Source of the DNA: Bin87 sp965204395
GTDB taxonomy: Bacteria; Chloroflexota; Dehalococcoidia; Lucifugimonadales; UBA3495
Assembly (NCBI GenBank): GCA_965204395.1
Contig: OZ241987.1
Location: forward strand, 2,294,001-2,358,000
Length of the DNA stretch: 64,000 bases
Reading direction: 5' to 3'
The notes under the pieces were generated by a model, which made no database searches, was not told where the DNA came from, and worked only from the letters and a program-made list of their open reading frames with translations. This document shows positions 42,792-50,799 of this stretch, in pieces. The number at the start of each line of letters is the position of its first letter. Position 1 is the stretch's first letter. A program made the position numbers and the translations under genes.

Positions 42792-43001
42792 CTACGCCCG
42801 GCGGGGTAGGCGTCGGTCTTCCTCCGGTGTAGCGGGCAGGTCCTGCGCTTTCGCCGTGAAGACGGCTCGGCAGCCGAGCACGCAGCTCACGGCGGCGGCT
42901 CCGCCCAGGGCGTGATGCTCGACGGCTACCCAGCAGGTCAGGAGCGTGAGTCCCGTCACCAGCGCTCCTTCGAAGATGTCGATGGCCTGCCCTGCCGTCA
43001 T
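42792..43001 (-). CDS. Small membrane protein, 69 aa
   Basis: ATG at 43001, five bases after the stop of the previous gene in the same operon. Hydrophobic stretches GALVTGLTLLTCWVAV and GGAAAVSCVLGC suggest two short membrane helices, with a hydrophilic tail. No family recognised. Confidence 0.5.
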   Translation of the reverse strand: MTAGQAIDIFEGALVTGLTLLTCWVAVEHHALGGAAAVSCVLGCRAVFTAKAQDLPATPEEDRRLPRRA

Positions 43002-43005
43002 GGCG

Positions 43006-43440
43006 CTACCCGTTCCTGATCGGGCGTTCGTCGTCGCCGAGGCGGTCGCGTCGTCCCAGGTGACGGGCGATGACGGCGGCGGTCCGTCGAGCTCCGGCGG
43101 CTCGCCGTTCGAGGTTCTCGGCGTCTTCGATGAGCAGATCGTGCATCACGGCCAGAACGTCCGCCTCTCCGTACGCCGGATGTTGCCCGTGGGGGCGCTC
43201 TGGGTCGAACGCGCCGAAGCCGTCTTCTTGTTCCTGGTTGGGCGTTTCGGCCGTCAGCTTCGGCCGCACGGCCAGCAGGCGGCGCAGTTCGGCCACCGCC
43301 GCCCGCACGGCGGCCTGCGGGCGTTCTGTCCCATCGCTGCCGGTGAGCAGCTCCGGCTCCCGCCGGCAGCGGTTTTCGAGACGGCGCACGGCGGCCTCCT
43401 CGGCCGCCGCCATCATCTCGTCGGTGATGACGCAGTTCAT
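43006..43440 (-). CDS. Hypothetical protein, 144 aa
   Basis: The ATG at 43440 overlaps the preceding stop (ATGA). The protein is charged and helical: it begins with MNCVITDEMMAAAEEAAVRR, has an Ala/Arg-rich helix (AAVRAAVAELRRLLAVRP), an acidic loop and a helical C terminus (LAVMHDLLIEDAENLERRAA). Soluble, no motif recognised. Second of the overlapping minus-strand set. Confidence 0.6.
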   Translation of the reverse strand: MNCVITDEMMAAAEEAAVRRLENRCRREPELLTGSDGTERPQAAVRAAVAELRRLLAVRPKLTAETPNQEQEDGFGAFDPERPHGQHPAYGEADVLAVMHDLLIEDAENLERRAAGARRTAAVIARHLGRRDRLGDDERPIRNG

Positions 43441-43826
43441 GGCTTCTTTTGGTCCTGACCTGGGTCTTGGTCTTGGACCCTGTCCGGTTCGGCTTCCCGG
43501 ATCCCGACCGACAGGTTGACGTCGAGCGCTGCCGTCTCGGCGAGGAGGCCCATGGCGTGACGCCGCGCCTCCTCGTCCGTGAGATCACGGACGGGGTATG
43601 TCTCGGTGAGGAGTTCGTACAGCGGCCAGTTCTCGTCGGCGTCGGCCAGCCGGTTCATGGATCGTCCGGGCGCCGCCACGTAAGTCAGGCTGCCGTCGCC
43701 GTGGTTGACGAAGAAGGTCGCGCCGTCGCGCCTCGACATCCAGAAGGGCGACGAGATCTCCCACGTCACGGTTCCTGTCACGGTCTGCAGGACGAGTTCG
43801 TTCACGATTTCCTGTGGGTTGGTCAT
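43437..43826 (-). CDS. Hypothetical protein, 129 aa
   Basis: The ATG at 43826 overlaps the stop of the gene upstream (ATGA), and its own stop overlaps the next start. The N-terminal half is strand-rich (LVLQTVTGTVTWEISSPFWM, ATFFVNHGDGSLTYVA), the rest helical (LTDEEARRHAMGLLAETA), with an acidic-basic tail. Not recognised. Confidence 0.6.
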   Translation of the reverse strand: MTNPQEIVNELVLQTVTGTVTWEISSPFWMSRRDGATFFVNHGDGSLTYVAAPGRSMNRLADADENWPLYELLTETYPVRDLTDEEARRHAMGLLAETAALDVNLSVGIREAEPDRVQDQDPGQDQKKP

Positions 43827-44218
43827 GGGGGTTGCTTTGCTCCTGTCGGGCTGGTTTGTTTACGGGTGAGGGCCGACACGGCGCTGGGCGTCAGTCCGGC
43901 CTGTTGCCAGGTGTTGAACAGTTCGAGGTCCTGCCGGAACGTTTGGATGCTCCGCGCCGGACTGTTCATGCTCCCCTGGATCTGCGCCAGCGGGATGGCC
44001 AGCGTTTCCGGTATGACTGCCGACACCACCGGCTGACCTGGAACGATGTTCTCGCCCTCGCTCCGGTTTTCGGCTTCGAGCTGACGGGCCAGCTCCGCCA
44101 CTGATCTGCCGACGAACAGTGATACCAGCGTGTCGGCCGCCCAGACCGCGTGGCTGAGCGTGATGACGGTCTCCGTGGTGCCGTCAGTGACGGCCTTGGC
44201 GGTGCGGCGGTTGTCCAA
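43823..44218 (-). CDS. Hypothetical protein, 131 aa, first gene of the minus-strand operon
   Basis: The TTG at 44218 is the only start that keeps the coherent sequence; a GGAGG lies about 30 bases upstream, so the real start may differ. Sequence: helical start (TVITLSHAVWAADTLVSLFV, SVAELARQLEAE), Val/Pro-rich middle (PVVSAVIPETLAIPLAQI), helical end. Not recognised. It overlaps the next gene by four bases. Confidence 0.5.
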   Translation of the reverse strand: MDNRRTAKAVTDGTTETVITLSHAVWAADTLVSLFVGRSVAELARQLEAENRSEGENIVPGQPVVSAVIPETLAIPLAQIQGSMNSPARSIQTFRQDLELFNTWQQAGLTPSAVSALTRKQTSPTGAKQPP

Positions 44219-44652
44219 TCTGTACTCAGCTTCGCTCGTGTTTGCCTCCGGTGATTGTGATGTTCACTGCCGAACGTTGCGGCGCGCCATGGTCAGCGGT
44301 CATGCCGTGAGCAACAGCAGGAGCGGCGATGTGTGCCGGGTGCTTTGATGGATTATGCCGTGGGCATGGAAAAGGGGACGACCGGCTGCGCACCCTGGGG
44401 ACGGTGCTCGCTTCGCCAGGCTTGGATGTCAATGTCGGTTGCTGGCTCCGTCGTTGGCGACTTGCATTCGTGTCGGGGAGGTCAATTTTTGCCCCGGGCA
44501 AGGGTTACGTGCCGCGGCGTCAGTAGAAAGGTCAAATGTGCGAAGGTAGCAAAGTGGAATTGACCCATTCACAAGGCGGTTCAATTGATATGATGCCAAG
44601 GCCACAACGCCGGGCAACCAAGTTCCGTCCGGCATCGGAATGGAGGTGTGTG
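44219..44652. other. Boundary between mobile-element zone and nirK, 434 nt
   Basis: Holds the promoter regions of the divergent minus-strand operon and of nirK. Open frames here have low-complexity products. No terminator or tRNA seen. Confidence 0.35.
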
Positions 44653-45903
44653 ATGTCATATCTGAACAGGGTACTTCCGAGGGGCTGGCCGGCTGTGCTG
44701 ACGTTGCTGGCGGTGGCGTTGTTGCTTACCGCCGGCGTTGGCTGTCGCGGCGACGACGACGCCACGCCCACGCCCGCGTTTTCCCTGCCCACGGCGCTGC
44801 CCAGTCCGGAAGCCGTTCCTGCTGACGGCGGAAGCCGAGAGGCAACGGCGGCACGGTCATCGGACTACTGGACCGAGTCGAAGACCTGGACACCGGAGGA
44901 TGTCAGCAGCCTCGAGCGTGTGACCCAGGAACTGGTTGATCCACCCTTCTTGCCTGAGCACGAGCAGACTTACGACGGAGAGCCCAGGGTGGTGGAGGTG
45001 CGCATGGTCGTGGAGGAAAGGGAAATCGAGGTCGCGCCCGGCGCTTCCATCTGGGCCTTCACATTCAACGGCTCCGTGCCTGGTCCCATCATCGTGGTGC
45101 ACGAGGGTGACTACGTGGAGCTGACGCTGGTCAACCCGTCCAGCAGTCAACTGCTGCACAACATCGACTTCCACGCCTCCATCGGCGCGTTGGGCGGCGG
45201 CTCCCTGACCCAGGTCGGACCTGGGCAGGAGGTGGTGCTGCGCTTCCGGGCGGTCAAATCCGGCGTGTTCGTCTACCACTGCGCGCCCGGCGGCACCATG
45301 GTGCCCTGGCACGTTACCCACGGCATGAACGGCGCCATCATGGTCCTGCCCCGCGACGGGCTGAAAGACCCGGCGGGCAGTCCCATCCGCTACGACCGCG
45401 CCTATTACGTCGGGGCGCAGGATTACTATCTTCCCCGGGACGACAACGGCGAGTTCAAGCGGTACGACAACCCGGCCGCATCGATGGTGGACGACCTCGA
45501 AGCCATGAAAGCCCTGATCCCCACGCACATCGTGTTCAACGGCTCCATCGGAGCCTTGCAGGGCGACGGACAGTTGACCGCCAACGTGGGTGAGAACGTG
45601 CTGATTGTCCACACTCAGGCCGACCGGCAACTGTATCCGCACCTCATCGGAGGGCATGGCGATTACGTCTGGGAGCGAGGGAATTTCGGCAGCCCGCCGG
45701 CCGTTGACCTCGAAACCTGGACCATCGCCGCCGGCTCGGCGGGCGCGTCCATCCACACCATTAGCCAACCGGGAACCTACGTGTACTTGGCCCACAACCT
45801 GATTGAGGCGTTCGTCTACGACGCCAAGGCCATCCTGGTCGCCGAGGGTGAGTGGAACAACGACCTGATGGAACAGGTGAAACCGCCCGCCAACATCCAG
45901 TAG
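44653..45903 (+). CDS. nirK: Copper nitrite reductase, lipoprotein form
   Basis: 416 residues from ATG 44653 with GGAGG upstream. The enzyme reduces nitrite to nitric oxide outside the cytoplasmic membrane. A signal peptide ends in a lipobox (LTAGVGC31), followed by a Thr/Pro/Ala linker, so it is membrane-anchored. Two cupredoxin domains follow. The ligand blocks are intact: LLHNIDFH (His169, Asp172, His174), YHC (His209, Cys210), WHVTHGM (His220, Met225), then THIVFNG and HLIGGHGDYVW for the second-domain residues. Length fits the family plus the lipoprotein linker. It is convergent with sodC. Regulation is not visible. Confidence 0.92.
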   Translation: MSYLNRVLPRGWPAVLTLLAVALLLTAGVGCRGDDDATPTPAFSLPTALPSPEAVPADGGSREATAARSSDYWTESKTWTPEDVSSLERVTQELVDPPFLPEHEQTYDGEPRVVEVRMVVEEREIEVAPGASIWAFTFNGSVPGPIIVVHEGDYVELTLVNPSSSQLLHNIDFHASIGALGGGSLTQVGPGQEVVLRFRAVKSGVFVYHCAPGGTMVPWHVTHGMNGAIMVLPRDGLKDPAGSPIRYDRAYYVGAQDYYLPRDDNGEFKRYDNPAASMVDDLEAMKALIPTHIVFNGSIGALQGDGQLTANVGENVLIVHTQADRQLYPHLIGGHGDYVWERGNFGSPPAVDLETWTIAAGSAGASIHTISQPGTYVYLAHNLIEAFVYDAKAILVAEGEWNNDLMEQVKPPANIQ

Positions 45904-45959
45904 CCGGCTCAGCGTAGCGGCTCCGTCACCCCGAAGCAGCCAGCAATCATCTGCGGCCT

Positions 45960-45983
45960 CACCCAGTCGCCACTGAGTGGGTG
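45960..45983. terminator. Possible bidirectional hairpin between nirK and sodC
   Basis: CACCCA ... TGGGTG gives a six-base stem in the 98-base space between two convergent stops. No T tract, so only a weak call. Confidence 0.35.
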
Positions 45984-46001
45984 CTGTCGCTGGACAGGCC
46001 C

Positions 46002-46532
46002 CTAGTTCAGCACGCCGCAGGCGATGCGCCCTCCGGCGCCCCCGATAGGCTGGGTGTTGTGGTCATCGCGGTTCTCGTGAATCACGATGGCGGATCCGTC
46101 GTCGTCCATCAGGATGTCCGGATCAACCAGGGCCGTGAAAAGTTCGGCCTGCACGTTGCCATCCGCGGTGGCGTAGATATTGGGCAGGTCGCCGTTGTCC
46201 GGGCCGTCGGGGTTGAGCAGCCCGTGCTGGCGGTTGTCCACGTTGATGTGTCCGCCTGACGCCTTGAAATCAGGCGTGCACGTGCCGACTGAGTGGATGT
46301 GGATGCCGTGCGGGCCGGGTTCGATGCCTTCCACCATGACGGTCACTACGAATCCCCCTGAGCCTTGCTGCATGACGACGGCGCCTATGGAGTCGCCCTC
46401 CACGTTCCGCATCTCGGCGGTGTAGCGCGCATCGCCCCAACTCCGGCCATCGTTGCCGCAGGCCGCGGCGACGAGCATCAGCGCAACTGATAGTGTCAAA
46501 GCGAAACCGAGATTCCCAATCATTGTCTGCAT
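46002..46532 (-). CDS. sodC: Cu/Zn superoxide dismutase, lipoprotein form
   Basis: 176 residues; ATG 46532 with AAGGTGG six bases upstream. It converts superoxide to peroxide and oxygen at the cell surface. The signal peptide ends in VAAAC25 (lipobox). Metal ligands are in place: HGIHIH (His78, His80), GGHINVDNRQHG (His95, His103), and IHE (His152). Cys85 and Cys172 can form the family disulphide (RIACGV near the C terminus). Full length, no truncation. It ends with TAG at the expected place for the family, showing that TAG works as a stop in this genome. Its neighbour nirK also uses copper and makes nitric oxide, so the two may act in the same compartment. Confidence 0.93.
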   Translation of the reverse strand: MQTMIGNLGFALTLSVALMLVAAACGNDGRSWGDARYTAEMRNVEGDSIGAVVMQQGSGGFVVTVMVEGIEPGPHGIHIHSVGTCTPDFKASGGHINVDNRQHGLLNPDGPDNGDLPNIYATADGNVQAELFTALVDPDILMDDDGSAIVIHENRDDHNTQPIGGAGGRIACGVLN

Positions 46533-46992
46533 ACGATTCCACCTTCGTTAATCGTCGCCGTCATGGAACAGCAGGGAACGCTGATTAGAGCGTGTAGGAG
46601 GGCGTCCCTTGGGCCCACCTCGCGCCGGTCACCGTGGCGCTACGTGGGCCAGTTTATGGTTTTCAATCTGGCGCAGGATGACCTGAGTAGAAACGGCTAA
46701 CTCTTCCGCAAGATCGACCGACTCTTCTCCGTCTGCTCGGAGCGCATTGTAGTGCAGCCGCGATACCGACGGCCAGCATCCCGACCAGTCCGGCGGCGGC
46801 CAGGCGAAGCGTTGGCAACTCGTCTGATCCTGCCGTTGGCGACCGGCTCCTACCGACGGATCTCCTCCAATAGTCGATTTCGCTACTCGTCGCGGCAGGG
46901 TGGTCGAGACCACCTCTGCTCCGCAAGGGCGGGAGTTTACCCGACAGGGCTTGTACATCGTCCAGTCTGGATCCTCGAAGGGAGATGCCGAG
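46533..46992. other. Intergenic stretch, 460 nt
   Basis: Divergent promoters of sodC and the 952-residue secreted protein should lie here. On the minus strand one stretch (RLAAAGLVGMLAVGIAAALQ, about 46720-46800) resembles a lipoprotein signal, perhaps a remnant of a lost gene. Confidence 0.35.
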
Positions 46993-49851
46993 ATGATGAA
47001 CATGATGACGAGAAGAGCGGTCCTGCCGTTCCTGCTGGCGATAGCCGTGCTGGCATTGGTGGCGGCGTTAGCCTACTGGCAGCCGGCGCCGGCCTCTGCT
47101 CAGGAGGATGAGACTGATAAACCCGCGGCTCCGGAAAACCTGATGGTCACCACGCGCCTGTCCGCGCCGCCGTACTATGTCCCGGAGACGGAGTACCGCT
47201 ATACGACACGTGGCTGGGAACGCTACACGGTGCCGGGCAAGACCCGCCTGGTCTGTCCCCGCACCGTGGTCTTCGCCCAGTGGGACCGGGTTCCCGGCGA
47301 GGGCACGGTGACCTACGTTCGGCACTACCGTCGGACGGACAGCGACCAGGGGGAGAATGTGTGGACCGAGTGGTCCACCGGCGTCCTGGGTCCCGCTACT
47401 CGGCCAGCCGGCGCGATCCTCGACATCGTGCGGGGCGAGACCTACGAGGTGCGGGTCGCCGCCGTGGTCGGCGGTGTCCAGGGCGAGTACGCCTACGGGA
47501 AGGCCGATACGCATGTGGATGAGATCAAGGCTCCGGTGAAGCTGTCGGCGAAGCCCTTGGCGGACTCGCCGGGGCGGGTGGAACTGTCGTGGGAGAACCC
47601 TGGCGGCAACACCACCGCGCTGGTTGGGGTGAGGAAGTCCGGGCAGAGCGCGTGGAACGAGGGCACGAGACGCATTGCCGATCCCGAGGCTCCCCTGGTT
47701 CTGGTTTCAGGCTTGGATTACGACACCGAGTACGAATTCCGGGTGATCCACGTGAACCAGGAGTGCAAGTTCAGCGAGCCGTCGGGGGTCGCGTCTGCTG
47801 ATGTTGCCGGCGTGTCGCCGCCCGGATTGCCGGAATACACGGCGACGGTGAACTACGGCGCCGGCTCGCCTTCGATGGTGGTAACGCCTCAGAACGCCCC
47901 GGCCGGCGTGACGTCCTACTCGCTGGTGTACCGGGTCAAGGATTCGGGGGACGAGTTCACCGAGGTTGCGGCGACGAGGTCCAACGCGCTCTCGGGCATT
48001 ACGGTCAGTGGGCTGTCCCACGGCGCCATCTACCGGGTGGGCCTGCGGGCCACCAATGCCAACGGCGACGGGGAGTACTCCTACCGGGACGTGACGGTTT
48101 CGGCGTTGGCGGACCCGCCGGCGTTCACGGTGACGCCGGTCTATGCGGAGAGCGGCGCGTCTCTGACCGTGAAGGTAGCGACACAGGTGACGGGTGCGGT
48201 TTCGTACGCGTTGCGGGTGAACGGCACAACCACCACGGTGGCGGCCAGCGAGTTCTCCGGCGAAGGGCACAGCGTGTCGGCCAGCCTGGGAACCGCCTAC
48301 ACGGTGGCCATGGCCACGGTGAACGGCGCCGGCCAGGGGGCTTTCTCCGCGGACCAGTCGCTCACCACGCTGTCGTTGCCGTCGCGTCCCAGCGTCAAGG
48401 CGGTGGCGCAGTACTCGGGCGACACGGCCAGCATCCTGGTCACGGTGGCGGCGGCGGCTGCTGCCGAGCAGATGCAGGGGTATCTGGTGCGCCACCGCAA
48501 GGTGTCCGAGAGTAGCGTCGAGTGGTCTGCCCAGTTCATCACGCCGGCTCAGGCGCAGTCCGGCCACGCCATCCCGGTTGATCTGGGGGCCAGCTACGCC
48601 ATTCAGGTTTCGGGCCTGAACGCGGCCGGTCAGGGAGTTGGCGCGGGTTTGGCGGTGTCCGTCAAGACCACGCCCGACGCCCCCGACTTCACGGCTGAGG
48701 TCGTGTACGCAACCGGCACGGCGAAGGTGCTGGTGAAAGTGACGGCGGCGGATTCGGACGTGCTGGATTACTCGGTGCGCCACCGGGCGTCCGCGACGGA
48801 CTCCTGGACGACCGCCACGGTAACGACGGCGCAGGCGCAGTCTGGCTGGAGTTTCGCGGCGGATCCCGGCGTTGCCTATTCCGTTGAGGTGGCGTCGCGC
48901 ACTGAGGTGGGCCTGGGCAGCTACGGCTCCGCCACCGTTTCGATTGTGTCGCGGGTCGTTGCGCCGGAGTTCACGGTCACCTTCTCCAGGGGCGACGATG
49001 GCGCAACCGCCAACGTGGCGGTGAGCAGTCCGCAGTCCCAGGCGCAGTACCACATGTTCAGCATGGGCGACGTTTCGCCGGTCAAGGTGGCGATGCCCGA
49101 TGCGGCGCACGATTTTGACGTCGTGCTGGGCAGTACGTATCGCTTCGGTCTGGCGGCGGGCAACCAGCTGGGAACCGGCGACTACGTCTACCGGGACGTG
49201 GCGGCGTTGGTCATTCCCGACGCTCCGACCTTCACGCTGACGCCGGTTTACAGCGGCGGTTCGGCGTACCTTGAAACGCAGGTTGCCAGTCCTGACCCAC
49301 ACGCTTCTCACTACCTGCTGAAGGTGGGCGACGGGGAGGCGGTGACCCACACGGCGATAGCGGATCTGCGCGTGCCGGTGGATCCGGGCGAGACCTACAC
49401 GGTGGCGCTGGCGGCGGGCAATGCCGCTGGCGACAGCGCGTACACGACGGTCACGCGGGTTACCACGGAGGCGGAGTACGAGGCGCTGCTGGAATGGCAG
49501 CTCATCGTGCCCGGACAATCCCTGCCCGCGGAGGCGGTGGGCGACGCCACGCAGTACGTCGCCATCGTGGACGGGGAGCCGGAGGAATACGACCCCGTGC
49601 CGCTCTGTGTGGGTCGGGAGACCGCCCTCCCGCGGGCTGACCTGGCGCGGGCCACGGCGCTGGAAGCCTGGGTGGACGCCATGTCCGGGGCCTCGACGGA
49701 ACTGAGCGCCTACGTTGCCTCGCACCAGACGGCGATGGAGGCCGCCTTGACGACGGCTGAAACTGCCGCGCAACCGGAGTGCGAGGCGCGCTACCCGACG
49801 TCGGAGAACCTTGGCGACAAAGACGCCCGCTGGGTGCAGGTTCCACGGTAA
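46993..49851 (+). CDS. Secreted multi-fibronectin-like repeat protein
   Basis: 952 residues from the ATG at 46993 with GGGAG upstream; earlier ATGs are less likely. The signal peptide covers AVLPFLLAIAVLALVAALAY and ends near ASAQ. A Trp/Tyr-rich N-terminal domain (about 45-180) is followed by roughly eight fibronectin type III-like domains of about 90 residues; recurring marks are SYSLVYRVKDSG, YRVGLRATNANGDG, YLVRHRKV and YTVALAAGNAAG. The last 110 residues are helical with two Cys. No anchor or catalytic motif is seen. Probably an extracellular binding or scaffold protein. Confidence 0.8.
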   Translation: MMNMMTRRAVLPFLLAIAVLALVAALAYWQPAPASAQEDETDKPAAPENLMVTTRLSAPPYYVPETEYRYTTRGWERYTVPGKTRLVCPRTVVFAQWDRVPGEGTVTYVRHYRRTDSDQGENVWTEWSTGVLGPATRPAGAILDIVRGETYEVRVAAVVGGVQGEYAYGKADTHVDEIKAPVKLSAKPLADSPGRVELSWENPGGNTTALVGVRKSGQSAWNEGTRRIADPEAPLVLVSGLDYDTEYEFRVIHVNQECKFSEPSGVASADVAGVSPPGLPEYTATVNYGAGSPSMVVTPQNAPAGVTSYSLVYRVKDSGDEFTEVAATRSNALSGITVSGLSHGAIYRVGLRATNANGDGEYSYRDVTVSALADPPAFTVTPVYAESGASLTVKVATQVTGAVSYALRVNGTTTTVAASEFSGEGHSVSASLGTAYTVAMATVNGAGQGAFSADQSLTTLSLPSRPSVKAVAQYSGDTASILVTVAAAAAAEQMQGYLVRHRKVSESSVEWSAQFITPAQAQSGHAIPVDLGASYAIQVSGLNAAGQGVGAGLAVSVKTTPDAPDFTAEVVYATGTAKVLVKVTAADSDVLDYSVRHRASATDSWTTATVTTAQAQSGWSFAADPGVAYSVEVASRTEVGLGSYGSATVSIVSRVVAPEFTVTFSRGDDGATANVAVSSPQSQAQYHMFSMGDVSPVKVAMPDAAHDFDVVLGSTYRFGLAAGNQLGTGDYVYRDVAALVIPDAPTFTLTPVYSGGSAYLETQVASPDPHASHYLLKVGDGEAVTHTAIADLRVPVDPGETYTVALAAGNAAGDSAYTTVTRVTTEAEYEALLEWQLIVPGQSLPAEAVGDATQYVAIVDGEPEEYDPVPLCVGRETALPRADLARATALEAWVDAMSGASTELSAYVASHQTAMEAALTTAETAAQPECEARYPTSENLGDKDARWVQVPR

Positions 49852-49864
49852 GAACCATTCGGTT

Positions 49865-49904
49865 GGCAGGCGGCGCCATCGGAGTCGCTGCCTGCCGGCT
49901 TTTC
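49865..49904 (+). terminator. Terminator after the fibronectin-like gene
   Basis: GGCAGGC (49865-49871) pairs with GCCTGCC (49890-49896) and is followed by GGCTTTTC, 14 bases after the stop codon. Confidence 0.6.
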
Positions 49905-49977
49905 ACATGGGCAACCGAGGGGCGTGATCTACGCTCACCGGTGATTGCTCTGAGACCGTTGGAGGTGGAAGTTCGCC

Positions 49978-50586
49978 GTGGATTCTGCTGTTGCCCTGGC
50001 GGTGTTGCCTGAGCCGTTGATGTTCTCGAGACGGTCAACGGGCGGCGAGTCCGGATGCAGCCGGTGGTCCGGGTCCATTGACCTCGCGTCGTTGCTGTAC
50101 GCTGCGGCGCTGCCGTGGTACGCGGTTGGTTCGGGCACCTTTGGGATGTACTTCTTCCTGCTGCTGGCGGCGGTCTGGGTGGGCCGGGTGGTGCCCGGGC
50201 CTGTGGGAGACGGGTTGAGCGACGTGATCTTCGTCTTCATGGTTGGCGCGGTGCTGCCGCTGGCGGCGCTGTTGCTCCTGGCGCTGCCGGCCGGCCTGAC
50301 GTGGACGCTGTTCCGTGGTCCACCTGCCGGGCTATTTGGCTATGTTGTCCGAACAGCCTGCCTGATCTCCATGTTTTTCTCCAGCGTCTACTTCGCCATC
50401 ATCCTGGGAATCATTGCGTCTGCGCTGATTGTTGGGGAGCCAGCATCGGAACCGGGACACGGATACCGGATACCGGCCTGGTGGCCCTTCGTGAATCTGG
50501 TGGTATTGCCGGTCGGCTTAGCGGCGACCTGGCGGTCCTGGCGGCTGTTGCGGCATGTTCGGCAGCCGATGGGACCGTCGCTGTAG
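49978..50586 (+). CDS. Polytopic membrane protein, 202 aa
   Basis: GTG at 49978 with GGTGGAAG upstream. After a hydrophilic start of about 30 residues there are at least four membrane segments (YFFLLLAAVWVGRVVPG; FVFMVGAVLPLAALLLLALP; ACLISMFFSSVYFAIILGII; WWPFVNLVVLPVGLAATW). No motif recognised. A single gene between a terminator and the serpin gene. Confidence 0.65.
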   Translation: MDSAVALAVLPEPLMFSRRSTGGESGCSRWSGSIDLASLLYAAALPWYAVGSGTFGMYFFLLLAAVWVGRVVPGPVGDGLSDVIFVFMVGAVLPLAALLLLALPAGLTWTLFRGPPAGLFGYVVRTACLISMFFSSVYFAIILGIIASALIVGEPASEPGHGYRIPAWWPFVNLVVLPVGLAATWRSWRLLRHVRQPMGPSL

Positions 50587-50799
50587 CGATGGGTGCGGTG
50601 TGGCAAGTGCTCAGCATGTCATGGTTGATGCGTGCATGGCTGGCTGGACACCCCGTTAATCCGGCGGCGTGAAACGCGGCGTATCAGGGCCGTAGAGCCC
50701 TCGAAATTGCGCCAGTGGCAAATTCCCTGTGATCGGTCGAAAACGGCGTCTGTGGTCTTCTGGTGAGGCGATTTGGCCCGTTATGACGGAGGTTGCATC

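Noticed and set aside
46629..47003. A minus-strand gene upstream of the fibronectin-like protein
   Set aside because: Only a short piece resembles a signal peptide; the rest lacks coding character and overlaps the start of the plus-strand gene.
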